A stretch of 64,000 bases of DNA from Pseudomonas floridensis (GCF_002087235.1 NZ_MUIO01000079.1:62001-126000), one strand, 5' to 3'; numbered from the stretch's first letter, positions 42,999 through 51,186 are shown. The notes: generated from the sequence alone by a model not told the origin. Made by a program: numbers and translations.

Positions 42999-43619
42999 TC
43001 AATTGTTCAGTGGTATTTCCTCAGGTAAGGATGCCTGATGAGAAACCGTTGCACTTTCAGGTTTGCTGATATGCAGTTTTACGTGCTCGCGCGTAACCTT
43101 CAGGATGTGCTCCGACAATTGTTTGTCATGCGCACTGCGCGACAGCATCATCGCGCCCACCAGGCTCGACAGGACCAGCATGCTTTTAGGTTCCGGATTT
43201 TCGATCTGAAGCGCGTTATCGAAGGTTTCCAGTAGATGAACAATCATCTCGTCGGTGATCGGGCTGGGCCGATTCAACTGGCCCAGTTCCGCGCACATGT
43301 TCGGTAACGGACATCCCGTGCCCGGTTCGTCACGGTGTGCGGGGGACAGATAGAGGTCGATGAACTCGTTCAGCGAGTCCTGTCCGGTGAACATTTCTCG
43401 GGTAATAGCCTTGGATTCATCGACGGCGTGCCTCAGGGCCTGATCGACGAGATCATCCTTTGACTTGAAATGCGCGTAGAAGCCACCGTGAGTCAGCCCC
43501 AGCGATTTCATCAGAGGTTGCAGGCCTGTTGCGCCAATGCCATCCCGGCGAAAACGTACGGATGCTTCCTTGACAATCCGCTGATGGGTTTGAGCTTTAC
43601 GATCAAGCGCGTAACGCAT
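42999..43619 (-). CDS. TetR/AcrR family transcriptional regulator
   Basis: A 206-residue regulator. The N-terminal DNA-binding domain (about 10-60) reads RIVKEASVRFRRDGIGATGLQPLMKSLGLTHGGFYAHFKSKDDLVDQAL, a clear TetR helix-turn-helix. The ligand domain has a C-x-L-P-N-M type block (CPLPNMCAELGQ) seen in the TetR C-terminal region of the YxaF/LmrA kind. Ligand unknown. A perfect 16-bp palindrome about 100 bp upstream (43722-43737) is a candidate operator shared with the divergent transporter gene. Confidence 0.9.
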   Translation of the reverse strand: MRYALDRKAQTHQRIVKEASVRFRRDGIGATGLQPLMKSLGLTHGGFYAHFKSKDDLVDQALRHAVDESKAITREMFTGQDSLNEFIDLYLSPAHRDEPGTGCPLPNMCAELGQLNRPSPITDEMIVHLLETFDNALQIENPEPKSMLVLSSLVGAMMLSRSAHDKQLSEHILKVTREHVKLHISKPESATVSHQASLPEEIPLNN

Positions 43620-43959
43620 GCGCTGAGTCTCCAGGAAGTGGCCGAAATGCTACAGAGCCTTTATACAGGGATAGGTGAAACGATGCAGCATGGGTTTTGG
43701 GTGGTTTGGGCCCGTGTTTGACGGGTAGCGCTACCCGATAAGTGGCAGGCAGATCGGCAAACTGATCGGTGTTTGAGCAGTGAGGTGAAAGGTTTCTTTG
43801 ATCCGTTTCAACGTCCTGCTTGCAAAACTGTCCGACAAAAACGTTGATTTCTCGCCGTAATCCCGGACAATCCGGCCCCTGTTTTCGAGGGAAGCGCTGA
43901 CTGCCAGGTTTTTTCGATGCGTTTCCCTTTTTGATAACCGGCCACGGAGAGTCCACCGG
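43620..43959. other. 340-bp divergent promoter region
   Basis: Lies between the TetR gene (-) and the amino-acid transporter (+). No coding region supported. Contains the palindrome at 43722-43737 and presumably both promoters. Confidence 0.5.
43722..43737. promoter_or_regulatory. 16-bp perfect palindrome, candidate operator
   Basis: CGGGTAGCGCTACCCG is fully self-complementary. It is in the divergent region between the TetR regulator and the transporter, a usual place for a TetR operator. Function is inference. Confidence 0.45.
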
Positions 43960-45237
43960 ATGAATGATCAGGCAAATGGCGTCGTAGAACGTCTGGATGC
44001 AACACCCGCAAGTGTCACTGCGTGGAACCGCAACGACACCACCTGGATGCTCGGTCTGTTTGGTACGGCCATCGGCGCAGGCACCCTGTTCTTGCCCATC
44101 AACGCGGGCATCGGAGGTTTCTGGCCGCTGCTGGTGCTTGCCGTACTGGCGTTTCCGATGACGTTCTATGCGCACCGGGGGCTGACGCGGTTCGTCCTGT
44201 CCGGCCGCGAAGGTGCCGACATCACCGAAGTGGTCGAGCAACATTTCGGCAAGGCAGCCGGTGCGCTGATCACGCTGCTGTACTTCTTTGCGATCTTCCC
44301 GATTCTGTTGATCTACAGTGTGGCGCTGACCAACACGGTAGGCAGCTTTCTTGAGCATCAGCTTCATGTCGAGTCGCCGCCCCGCGCTGTGCTGGCATTT
44401 GTGCTGATTGTCGGCCTGCTGGCCGTGGTGCGTTGTGGTGAGCGGTTCATCGTCAAGGCCATGAGCCTGATGGTATATCCGTTCATCGTGGCGCTGCTGT
44501 TCCTCGCCGTGTTTCTGATCCCGCACTGGACTGGCGGCATCCTGAGCACCGCGACCACTCTGCCCGAGGCGTCGGCGTTCTGGCCGACCCTTTGGCTGGC
44601 CATCCCGGTAATGGTGTTCTCCTTCAACCACACGCCGATCATTTCGGCCTTCGCGGTTGACCAGAAGCGGCAGTACGGCCAGAACGCCGAGGTTCGCAGC
44701 TCGCAGATTCTGGCTCGCGCTCATGGCCTGATGGTGGTCATGGTGCTGTTCTTCGTCTTCAGTTGCGTGCTGACCCTGTCGCCCGCCCAACTGGCTGAAG
44801 CCAAGGCTCAGAACATTTCGATCCTGTCGTACCTGGCCAATCATTTCAGCAATCCAACCATTGCGTTCGTCGCTCCATTGATTGCGTTCGTGGCGATCTC
44901 GAAATCGTTTCTGGGCCACTACATCGGTGCCAGCGAAGGTCTTAAAGGGCTTATCGTGAAAACCGGCCGGCGGCCTGCGCCCAAAGCGCTGGACCGGATG
45001 ACCGCTGCGTTCATGCTGGTGGTGTGCTGGATCGTGGCTACGCTCAATCCGAGTATCCTGGGCATGATCGAAACACTCGGTGGCCCGATCATTTCGGCGC
45101 TGCTGTTCCTGATGCCGATGTACGCCATCCACAAGGTTCCGGCGATGCGTCAATACGCCGGTAAGCTGTCCAACGCTTTCGTGGTCGCTGCAGGCGTGGT
45201 CGCCATTACCGCGCTGGTCTATTCCCTGCTTCAGTAA
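43960..45237 (+). CDS. HAAAP/SdaC-type amino-acid permease
   Basis: A 425-residue inner membrane permease with eleven hydrophobic segments. The N-terminal block TWMLGLFGTAIGAGTLFLPINAG is typical of the hydroxy/aromatic amino-acid permease family; overall it looks most like serine/threonine carriers of the SdaC/DlsT type, proton-coupled uptake. LPEASAFWPTLWLAIPVMVFSFNHTPIISAF is the conserved mid-region. Divergent from the TetR gene and perhaps under its control. The start ATG 43960 has GGAGAG about ten bases upstream. Confidence 0.9.
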   Translation: MNDQANGVVERLDATPASVTAWNRNDTTWMLGLFGTAIGAGTLFLPINAGIGGFWPLLVLAVLAFPMTFYAHRGLTRFVLSGREGADITEVVEQHFGKAAGALITLLYFFAIFPILLIYSVALTNTVGSFLEHQLHVESPPRAVLAFVLIVGLLAVVRCGERFIVKAMSLMVYPFIVALLFLAVFLIPHWTGGILSTATTLPEASAFWPTLWLAIPVMVFSFNHTPIISAFAVDQKRQYGQNAEVRSSQILARAHGLMVVMVLFFVFSCVLTLSPAQLAEAKAQNISILSYLANHFSNPTIAFVAPLIAFVAISKSFLGHYIGASEGLKGLIVKTGRRPAPKALDRMTAAFMLVVCWIVATLNPSILGMIETLGGPIISALLFLMPMYAIHKVPAMRQYAGKLSNAFVVAAGVVAITALVYSLLQ

Positions 45238-45355
45238 TGTCGCCGACCCGGCCGTTCGGGATTGCCATGGGGCAGGGCGCTTGCCTTGCCTCATGGCCCT
45301 GGACCGGATCACCCTGCGTGCGTGCCGCTCTCTTTCTGTCATAACGAATGCTCGC

Positions 45356-45892
45356 TCAGCCCAGGGTAAGAATCATGCAGGTCGTGCTGGCGGTTGCGTA
45401 AAGACGATCATCCACGTCATACAGACGCCCTTCGGCCAGTGCCGTGGACCGACCGATATGGATGACTTTGCCTTCTGCTCGTATCGGTCCGACCTTGTCG
45501 GTCAGGGCGCGTACGTAGCTGACCCGCAGATCGAGCGTGGTGTAACCCTGGCCTTTCTTGAGTCGGGTGTGGATGGCGCAGCCCATGCAGGAATCCAGCA
45601 GCGCGGCGGCGTAACCGCCATGTACGCTACCCAGTGAGTTGTAATGCCGTTTGTCGGGCGTGCCCTGAAAGATGAATTGTCCCTCGGAGAAAACCAGCGG
45701 GATGAAGTCCATCAGCGCGCCGAGCGATGGGCTGGGCAAATCGCCACGACCAATGCCGTTGAAAAACTCGATCGGTTCCAATACCGCAGCCTCGGCCAGT
45801 CCGATATCACCGGGAGCCCCGAGCGTGGCGCGCACAGTCTTTTCTTCCGCCAGCCATCGTTCTATCTTTTCTTCACGCGAAAGATTCTGCAT
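45356..45892 (-). CDS. PaaI family thioesterase (hotdog fold)
   Basis: A 178-residue acyl-CoA thioesterase-like protein. The hotdog core GSVHGGYAAALLDSCMGCAIHTRL has the H-G-G motif and a conserved Asp, then LDLRVSYVRALTDKVGPIRAEGKVIHIGRSTALAEGRLYD. It probably hydrolyses aryl- or acyl-CoA. Start: ATG at 45892 (MQNLSREEKIERWLAEEK) is chosen because a perfect AAGGAG lies nine bases upstream; two in-frame Met codons further upstream overlap that site. A 16-bp palindrome lies in its upstream region (45930-45945). Confidence 0.88.
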   Translation of the reverse strand: MQNLSREEKIERWLAEEKTVRATLGAPGDIGLAEAAVLEPIEFFNGIGRGDLPSPSLGALMDFIPLVFSEGQFIFQGTPDKRHYNSLGSVHGGYAAALLDSCMGCAIHTRLKKGQGYTTLDLRVSYVRALTDKVGPIRAEGKVIHIGRSTALAEGRLYDVDDRLYATASTTCMILTLG

Positions 45893-45929
45893 GGGACGCC
45901 GCTCCTTCATCAATTACGATGCAATGATC

Positions 45930-45945
45930 GATTACGATCGTAATC
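45930..45945. promoter_or_regulatory. 16-bp perfect palindrome upstream of the thioesterase gene
   Basis: GATTACGATCGTAATC is fully self-complementary and contains ATTACGAT, which also occurs once at 45913-45920. It is about 40-55 bp upstream of the thioesterase start, a plausible operator position. No regulator gene is adjacent. Confidence 0.45.
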
Positions 45946-46118
45946 TTATATTGATGATGGTCGCAATTAAATATTCCTACATGTAGCGGCGTGCGCATTG
46001 GCGACGATGGAAAGGGTGCAGGAGGGAGTACGTTTCAAAGCGCACAGATGTGCAGCCAGGGCTCCATTGCGGACGCCCCGGATATTCAGTCGGATCTCTT
46101 ACTCAGTCAGGCATGCCG

Positions 46119-46325
46119 TCAGTCTACAGGCTCAGGGTAAAGCGGCCTGGACAGGTGCATGATGCTCGCGTAGTCGTAGACGTATTGACGTCCCGCATGG
46201 CTGGTCGAGCGTAACTGATCGATCAGCAGCCGCTCTTTGTGGTTCAGGTATCTCAACGCCGGATCTTGACTGGACTTCAGGCGATCACGTTCATGGGCGT
46301 CAGGGAATGCAATGACGTGCGTCAT
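46119..46325 (-). CDS. small soluble protein, unknown function
   Basis: A 68-residue protein (MTHVIAFPDAHERDRLKSSQD...) rich in charged residues, with no membrane segment. The start ATG at 46325 has AAGGAG seven bases upstream, a strong site that supports reality. No family recognised. Confidence 0.65.
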   Translation of the reverse strand: MTHVIAFPDAHERDRLKSSQDPALRYLNHKERLLIDQLRSTSHAGRQYVYDYASIMHLSRPLYPEPVD

Positions 46326-46435
46326 GAAAAATCTCCTTGGGTTTTAGTCCTTGCTTGCTTTGATGTAGCCCCGAGTACTGCGACAGCGCCACCTTACCCA
46401 TAAAAACTTGGCGCGATCAACCCTGAATCAGGTGG

Positions 46436-46918
46436 TCATGCGATTTGGGTGATCTCGAACGAATGCTGGCTGCCCTTGATGACAATCTCTACCGCGTCAT
46501 CTTCATACTTTCCCAACAAATTCTGGCCCAGCGGTGCCCGAGGCGTGATGACGGTGATCAACTGTTCCGCCACGCTGACCTTCAGGCCCGCTGCGTCGGG
46601 CCCCAGAAACAGATGCTGCACCTGACCCGAGCCGCTTTCGAGCCTGACCATATCACCGACCTGAATACCGCGAGATTCGTCGAAAGCCTTGAGCGACCAT
46701 TCCTGATAGCGCTTGAGTGACTGCCGGATTTCTTCCACGCGCCTGGCCTGGCCGACCGCCAGGTAGGAAGCCTCAAGGCCCAGGGTGTCGTATTTGTTTT
46801 CGGCGATGTTCTCTTCGTGCGTTGCGGCTTCGCGAGCGGTCTGGGCCGCTCGTTGTGCAATGTCCAGATCGCCTTTGAGTTTGTCGATGATGCAGTGCAG
46901 CACGTCCTGCTTGTTCAT
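46436..46918 (-). CDS. GreA/GreB family transcription elongation factor
   Basis: A 160-residue GreA/GreB-fold protein: an N-terminal helical coiled coil (about 1-80) and a C-terminal FKBP-like domain (about 85-158) with IQVGDMVRLES and ITVITPRAPLGQNLLGKYEDDAVEI, the L-G-x-x-x-G/N-D-x-V pattern. The coiled-coil tip reads EENIAENKYDTLG where GreA has GDLKENAEYHAA, so the catalytic Asp is Asn or missing while one Glu remains. It could modulate RNA polymerase without strong RNA-cleavage stimulation. It precedes a membrane protein gene at four bases from its stop region. Confidence 0.82.
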   Translation of the reverse strand: MNKQDVLHCIIDKLKGDLDIAQRAAQTAREAATHEENIAENKYDTLGLEASYLAVGQARRVEEIRQSLKRYQEWSLKAFDESRGIQVGDMVRLESGSGQVQHLFLGPDAAGLKVSVAEQLITVITPRAPLGQNLLGKYEDDAVEIVIKGSQHSFEITQIA

Positions 46919-46921
46919 GGT

Positions 46922-47308
46922 TTATCCGCAATATTCATTGATGCTGGCGCGGCTTTTTTCGCTCGGCGCAGTACGGTCCTGTTGCATCCAGAAGTCGCAT
47001 TTGGAGCGACTGAAGTTGCGCTGCTGTTGTTCCTGAACCTGTTCCCGGGCTTGTCGCGCTTCGCTTTCACGCAGGCTCTGCTCGTATTTTCTGAACATGG
47101 CGGTTTCCGGTTCGACCTGCGGCGCAGGCGGTGCCGTCAACTGTGTCGCAGCTTTTTCCAGCATCACGGTCTGCGCAGGCGGCAGGTTTTTGTAGAACAG
47201 CCAGCCAGTCAGGAATACCGCCATCGCACCCAGCCAGATACCCACGGCGATGCAGACGATCAATTTCACGGAGACATACAGCTCGCGACGGCGGGTGTGG
47301 GACGACAT
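46922..47308 (-). CDS. single-pass membrane protein, unknown function
   Basis: A 128-residue protein with one transmembrane segment (about residues 15-37: IVCIAVGIWLGAMAVFLTGWLFY), a short basic cytoplasmic start (SSHTRRREL) and a polar Gln-rich C-terminus that includes a coiled-coil-like stretch (SEARQAREQVQEQQQR) and two Cys. Start ATG 47308 is preceded by CAGGAATC, which decides against the longer frame from 47380. Followed closely by the GreA-like gene and may be cotranscribed with it. Confidence 0.68.
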   Translation of the reverse strand: MSSHTRRRELYVSVKLIVCIAVGIWLGAMAVFLTGWLFYKNLPPAQTVMLEKAATQLTAPPAPQVEPETAMFRKYEQSLRESEARQAREQVQEQQQRNFSRSKCDFWMQQDRTAPSEKSRASINEYCG

Positions 47309-47473
47309 GTCTGGATTCCTGACAAAAGGGCAACGGTGGGATTGTGCCATGCCTGAAGAGTGTGGATGACAATCGTGCATCCGGCGAATGTTCGCAAATG
47401 GCTCTAGTCTGGTGCAGGCAGGTGCTTCTCAAGCACAATCGCACCTTTTCTCAATCTGCCTCAGGGAGCCAGG

Positions 47474-48607
47474 ATGAAAGCCTCTTGGGACATTTTCTGC
47501 AACGTGGTCGACAACTACGGCGACGTGGGTGTGACCTGGCGACTGGCGCGTCAGTTAGTCGCCGAGCATGGGCTGAGCATTCGGTTATGGATCGATGACC
47601 TGGCGGCCTTTGCCCGTTTGTGTCCGCAGGCTGACCCTCGGGCAGAACAGCAGTGGCAGGACGGCGTCGAGATTCGTCATTGGCCGCAACAATGGACGAG
47701 TAACGATGTTCCGGAGGGCGTGATCGAGGCCTTTGCCTGTCGACTGCCAACGCCTTATACCGAGGCGATGCTGAGGCGTTCACCGCGCCCGGTGTGGCTG
47801 AACCTGGATTACCTTAGCGCCGAGGAGTGGGTAACCGGTTGCCACGGCCTGCCTTCAGTGCAGTCGAGCGGTTTGAAGAAGTTCTTTTTCTTCCCCGGCT
47901 TTCGCGAGACCACTGGCGGATTGCTGCGTGAAAGCGGCTTGATCGAGCAACGCCGGGCGTTCCAGAGCGACAAAACTGCCCAGGCGGCCTTCCTCGCCCG
48001 ACTGGGTATTGAGCCTCTGGCCGGCGCGCGGCTGATTTCGCTGTTCGCCTACGAGAACCCGGCGCTGGGCAGTTGGCTGGACGCGCTGGCCAGCGACACG
48101 CAGGTCACGCACCTGCTGGTGCCCGAAGGACGGATCCTGGGCGACTTGCACCACTGGCTCGGCGCAGGCGATCTACAGAGTGGCGCCGTGCAGCGCCGAG
48201 GCGCGCTGACCGTTCAGGTGCTGCCGTTCGTCAGGCAGGAAGACTACGACCGTTTGCTGTGGAGTTGCGATTTCAACGTGGTTCGAGGTGAGGACTCATT
48301 CGTGCGAGCCCAATGGGCTGGCAGACCGATGCTTTGGCACATCTATCAGCAGGAAGGGGATGCTCATCTGCCCAAGCTTGACGCGTTTCTCGAACTTTAC
48401 CTGGCCAGTCTCTCTCCCGTGGCCGCTGAGGCGCTGAACGCTTTCTGGCAGAGCTGGAACGCCGGTCAGGCGCTGGATGCAGGCTGGCAGGCATCGATTG
48501 CGCACTGGCCGGAAATCGAGCGTCACGCCGAACAGTGGTGCGAAGCGCAGGCATCCCGGACTGATCTTGCGGCAGCGCTGGTGCAGTTTTATGTAAATTC
48601 GCTATGA
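47474..48607 (+). CDS. earP: EF-P arginine rhamnosyltransferase EarP
   Basis: A 377-residue inverting glycosyltransferase that attaches rhamnose from TDP-rhamnose to Arg32 of elongation factor P, needed for EF-P to rescue ribosomes stalled at polyproline. The N-terminal block MKASWDIFCNVVDNYGDVGVTWRLA has the catalytic-type aspartates D13 and D17, and RGEDSFVRAQWAGRPMLWHIYQQE (about 270-290) carries the TDP-binding arm. Length is normal. It sits directly before efp, the target protein, as in P. aeruginosa and P. putida. Confidence 0.95.
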   Translation: MKASWDIFCNVVDNYGDVGVTWRLARQLVAEHGLSIRLWIDDLAAFARLCPQADPRAEQQWQDGVEIRHWPQQWTSNDVPEGVIEAFACRLPTPYTEAMLRRSPRPVWLNLDYLSAEEWVTGCHGLPSVQSSGLKKFFFFPGFRETTGGLLRESGLIEQRRAFQSDKTAQAAFLARLGIEPLAGARLISLFAYENPALGSWLDALASDTQVTHLLVPEGRILGDLHHWLGAGDLQSGAVQRRGALTVQVLPFVRQEDYDRLLWSCDFNVVRGEDSFVRAQWAGRPMLWHIYQQEGDAHLPKLDAFLELYLASLSPVAAEALNAFWQSWNAGQALDAGWQASIAHWPEIERHAEQWCEAQASRTDLAAALVQFYVNSL

Positions 48608-48608
48608 T
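48603..48608 (+). promoter_or_regulatory. candidate -10 box of efp
   Basis: TATGAT lies at the end of earP and about 100 bp before the efp start, a plausible -10 box. No good -35 match is seen at the expected spacing, so the call is tentative. It is just upstream of the efp leader hairpin. Confidence 0.4.
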
Positions 48609-48623
48609 ACGCGGCCTTGATGT

Positions 48624-48674
48624 AAGGCTCTGTACGAAAAGTGCCTGTGCAGGCTATTTCTCGTACAGAGCCTT
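48624..48674 (+). promoter_or_regulatory. long near-perfect hairpin in the efp leader
   Basis: AAGGCTCTGTACGA (48624-48637) is the exact complement of TCGTACAGAGCCTT (48661-48674). Inside, AAA can pair with TTT and GCCTG with CAGGC, so the whole 51-nt block folds into one extended stem-loop. There is no T tract after it, so it is not an intrinsic terminator. It ends 32 nt before the efp ATG. Confidence 0.6.
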
Positions 48675-48706
48675 TGGTTAATTCCATCCAAATTCGGATA
48701 TATGCA

Positions 48707-49276
48707 ATGAAAACTGGTAAAGAGCTGAAACCCGGTACTGTGATCCGTCTGGAAAACGATCCTTGGCTGGTTCAGAAAGCTGAATTCACCAAATCCGGTC
48801 GTAACAGCGCGATCATGAAAACCAAGCTGAAGAACCTGCTGACCGGTTACAAGACCGAGATCGTTTACAGCGCCGACGACAAACTGGACGACGTGATCCT
48901 CGACCGCAAGGAAGCGACGCTGTCCTTTATCAGCGGCGACACCTACACGTTCATGGACACCACTGACTACACCATGTACGAACTGAACGCTGAAGACATC
49001 GAAAGCGTTCTGCCTTTCGTTGAAGAAGGCATGACCGACGTGTGCGAAGCCGTATTCTTCGAAGAGCGTCTGGTCTCCGTAGAGCTGCCGACCACTATCG
49101 TGCGTCAGGTTGACTACACCGAAGGTTCGGCGCGTGGCGACACCTCCGGCAAGGTCATGAAACCGGCCAAGCTGAAGAACGGTACCGAGCTGAGCGTTGC
49201 TGACTTCATCGAAATCGGCGACATGATCGAGATCGATACCCGTGACGGCGGTTCCTACAAAGGCCGTGCCAAATAA
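48707..49276 (+). CDS. efp: elongation factor P
   Basis: A 189-residue EF-P, which helps ribosomes form difficult peptide bonds, mainly polyproline. The KOW-like N-terminal domain is followed by two OB folds. Arg32 lies at the loop FTKSGRNSAIMK, the residue rhamnosylated by EarP (the beta-lysine type would have Lys here). Start ATG 48707 (MKTGKELKPGTVIRLEN) fits the family. A terminator follows at 49302. It forms a two-gene unit with earP but probably also has its own promoter. Confidence 0.97.
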   Translation: MKTGKELKPGTVIRLENDPWLVQKAEFTKSGRNSAIMKTKLKNLLTGYKTEIVYSADDKLDDVILDRKEATLSFISGDTYTFMDTTDYTMYELNAEDIESVLPFVEEGMTDVCEAVFFEERLVSVELPTTIVRQVDYTEGSARGDTSGKVMKPAKLKNGTELSVADFIEIGDMIEIDTRDGGSYKGRAK

Positions 49277-49301
49277 GCATGGTTTTGTAACCTCGTTACG
49301 C

Positions 49302-49332
49302 AAGAAACCCGCAGCGATGCGGGTTTCTTTTT
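49302..49332 (+). terminator. intrinsic terminator of efp
   Basis: Stem AAGAAACCCGCA / TGCGGGTTTCTT with a GCGA loop, followed by T. It also lies just beyond the esterase gene's stop on the other strand. Confidence 0.85.
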
Positions 49333-49353
49333 GCCTGCGGTTTGGCGCGTCGC

Positions 49354-50373
49354 TTATTTCAGATGCGCTTTCAGTTCTTCGGACGCCTGCAGCATGGCGG
49401 AGCGAACTGCCGGCACCTGGCTGACCACATTGAGCAGGCCGTAGTCATGGATCATGCCGTTGTAGCGCACCGCAGTGACCGCTACGCCAGCCTGATCGAG
49501 CTTTCGGGCATAGGCTTCACCTTCGTCACGCAGGACGTCGGCACTGGCGGTCTGAACCAACGCAGGCGGCAGGCCCTTCAACTGTTCGGTGGTCGCACGC
49601 AACGGCGAGGCGTAGATTTCGTTACGCTGCGCGGCGTCGGTGGTGTAGTTGTCCCAGAACCATTTCATCATGTTGCGCGTCAGGAAATGCCCTTCAGCGT
49701 ATTGATCGTAGGACGGCGTATCGAAATTGGCATCCGTCACAGGCCATAGCAGTACCTGATAGCGCAGCGCGGGTGCGCCTTTCTCTTTGGCCATCAGCGC
49801 CACGACCGCTGCCATGTTGCCGCCAACGCTGTTGCCGGCCACGGCCAGACGCTTGCCATCGACATTGATTTCCTTGCCGTGCTCAGCCACCCAGCGCGTG
49901 GCGGCATACGCCTGGTTGATTGCGGTCGGGTAGTGCGCTTCGGGCGACGGCGTGTAATTGACGAACACCGCCACCGCCCCGGAACCTGCGACCAGATCGC
50001 GAACCAGACGCTCGTGAGTTGCAAAGTCACCCAGTACCCAGCCGCCACCGTGGAAGAACATAAAAACCGGCAACGTTCCTTTCACGCCTGCAGGACGCAC
50101 GATATTCAGGCTGATGGGCTGTCCGTCGACCTTGATGGTCTTCTCGCTGACATCGGCCTTGGGCAGGGTCAGCTTCACACCTGACTGAGCACCGGCCAAC
50201 ACCGCACGAGCGTCTTTGGGCGACAACTGCTCGATGGGTTTGCCGGTGCCTGAGTTCAGGGCATCGAGGAAGGCCTGAGTATTGTGCTCCACGCCCGAAT
50301 CGCTTGCGGCAAACGCAGCGCTGACAGACAGGGCAAGCAGGGTACCGGTCAAGACTTTGCTAAAAGAGTTCAT
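49354..50373 (-). CDS. HSL-type alpha/beta hydrolase, exported
   Basis: A 339-residue esterase/lipase of the hormone-sensitive-lipase group. Signal peptide (VLTGTLLALSVSAAFA-A). The oxyanion motif is FFHGGGWVLGDF, the nucleophile elbow VAGNSVGGNMAA, with Asn in place of the usual Asp of GDSAGG. The later blocks FWDNYTTDAAQRNEIYASPL and MIHDYGLLN supply the catalytic acid region and His. Predicted to hydrolyse short-chain esters in the periplasm. Convergent with efp. Confidence 0.85.
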   Translation of the reverse strand: MNSFSKVLTGTLLALSVSAAFAASDSGVEHNTQAFLDALNSGTGKPIEQLSPKDARAVLAGAQSGVKLTLPKADVSEKTIKVDGQPISLNIVRPAGVKGTLPVFMFFHGGGWVLGDFATHERLVRDLVAGSGAVAVFVNYTPSPEAHYPTAINQAYAATRWVAEHGKEINVDGKRLAVAGNSVGGNMAAVVALMAKEKGAPALRYQVLLWPVTDANFDTPSYDQYAEGHFLTRNMMKWFWDNYTTDAAQRNEIYASPLRATTEQLKGLPPALVQTASADVLRDEGEAYARKLDQAGVAVTAVRYNGMIHDYGLLNVVSQVPAVRSAMLQASEELKAHLK

Positions 50374-50398
50374 GTTCGCTTCCTGTGGCAGACGAGGT

Positions 50399-50818
50399 TT
50401 AGACGGTTACGTGCAGACGAACATCGACGTTGCCACGGGTGGCGTTGGAATACGGGCACACTTGGTGAGCGGCATCGACCAGTTGCTGGGCATCGGCTTG
50501 TTCGAGGCCCGGCAGGCTGATGTGCAGATCGATGTCCAGACCAAAACCGCCCGGGATCTGACCGATGCCGACATGGGCAGTAATCGAGGCATCAGCCGGA
50601 ATGCTGCGTTTGCTCTGACCGGCAACGAACTTCAGGGCACCGATGAAGCAGGCCGAGTAGCCGGCTGCGAACAGTTGCTCCGGGTTGGTAGCTTCGCCGC
50701 CCGCGCCGCCGAGTTCTTTTGGCGTGGCCAGTTTGACGTCGAGAATGTTGTCGCTGGAAACAGCACGGCCATCACGGCCACCGGTGGCGGTTGCGACTGC
50801 GGTATAGAGCGTGTTCAT
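50399..50818 (-). CDS. ohr: organic hydroperoxide reductase Ohr
   Basis: A 139-residue Ohr/OsmC-fold peroxidase that reduces organic hydroperoxides with dihydrolipoamide. Two catalytic cysteines are visible in FAAGYSACFIGALKFVAG and at QVCPYSNATRGN near the C-terminus. Start ATG 50818 (MNTLYTAVATATGGRDGR) has an AGGA eight bases upstream, which decides against the Met five codons earlier. Repeated GCGC-TAAA blocks in the upstream region (50844-50907) are candidate OhrR sites, and ohrR is the next gene upstream. Confidence 0.95.
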   Translation of the reverse strand: MNTLYTAVATATGGRDGRAVSSDNILDVKLATPKELGGAGGEATNPEQLFAAGYSACFIGALKFVAGQSKRSIPADASITAHVGIGQIPGGFGLDIDLHISLPGLEQADAQQLVDAAHQVCPYSNATRGNVDVRLHVTV

Positions 50819-51186
50819 GGTGTCGGTCCTCATGGAATATTTGTTTTCGCGCTAAAGGTTTGCGCGCTAAATATGTGCCAGATAAATGTAGCCCTCGAAT
50901 ACTTTGCGCGCAAGTTAATTTTTGAAAAGAATGCTGATCAGTCTGCATGGCGGGCGTTAAGGGAGGAGGTGCCTGGCCATTTGTCGTTCGCGCGAAAGGT
51001 TTTCAGGGCGAGGAGTCTCCCGCACGTCATGCGCAGGAGGGCGCAGGGACGCGGTGACCTTATGTTCGGCGTGTAAGGTGCGGCAGGGCGGTCAGTTGTG
51101 AAGGCCGCGCGCGGGTTGCGCAGGCCTTTGGGAGAGGTTCGCTCGGGGACGGAAGGGGAAATGCCGAGTGTTAGACGCTCAGCGTT
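50819..51186. other. 368-bp region between ohr and ohrR
   Basis: No gene supported. The half near ohr is AT-rich and carries repeated GCGC-TAAA elements (see the operator entry); the half near ohrR is GC-rich with no clear structure. Confidence 0.5.
50844..50907. promoter_or_regulatory. candidate OhrR operators upstream of ohr
   Basis: Three related blocks: TTTTCGCGCTAAA (50844-50856), TTTGCGCGCTAAA (50859-50871) and the palindrome TTGCGCGCAA (50894-50903). They precede the ohr start by 26 to 85 bp, a position fitting for repression by OhrR. Confidence 0.5.
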
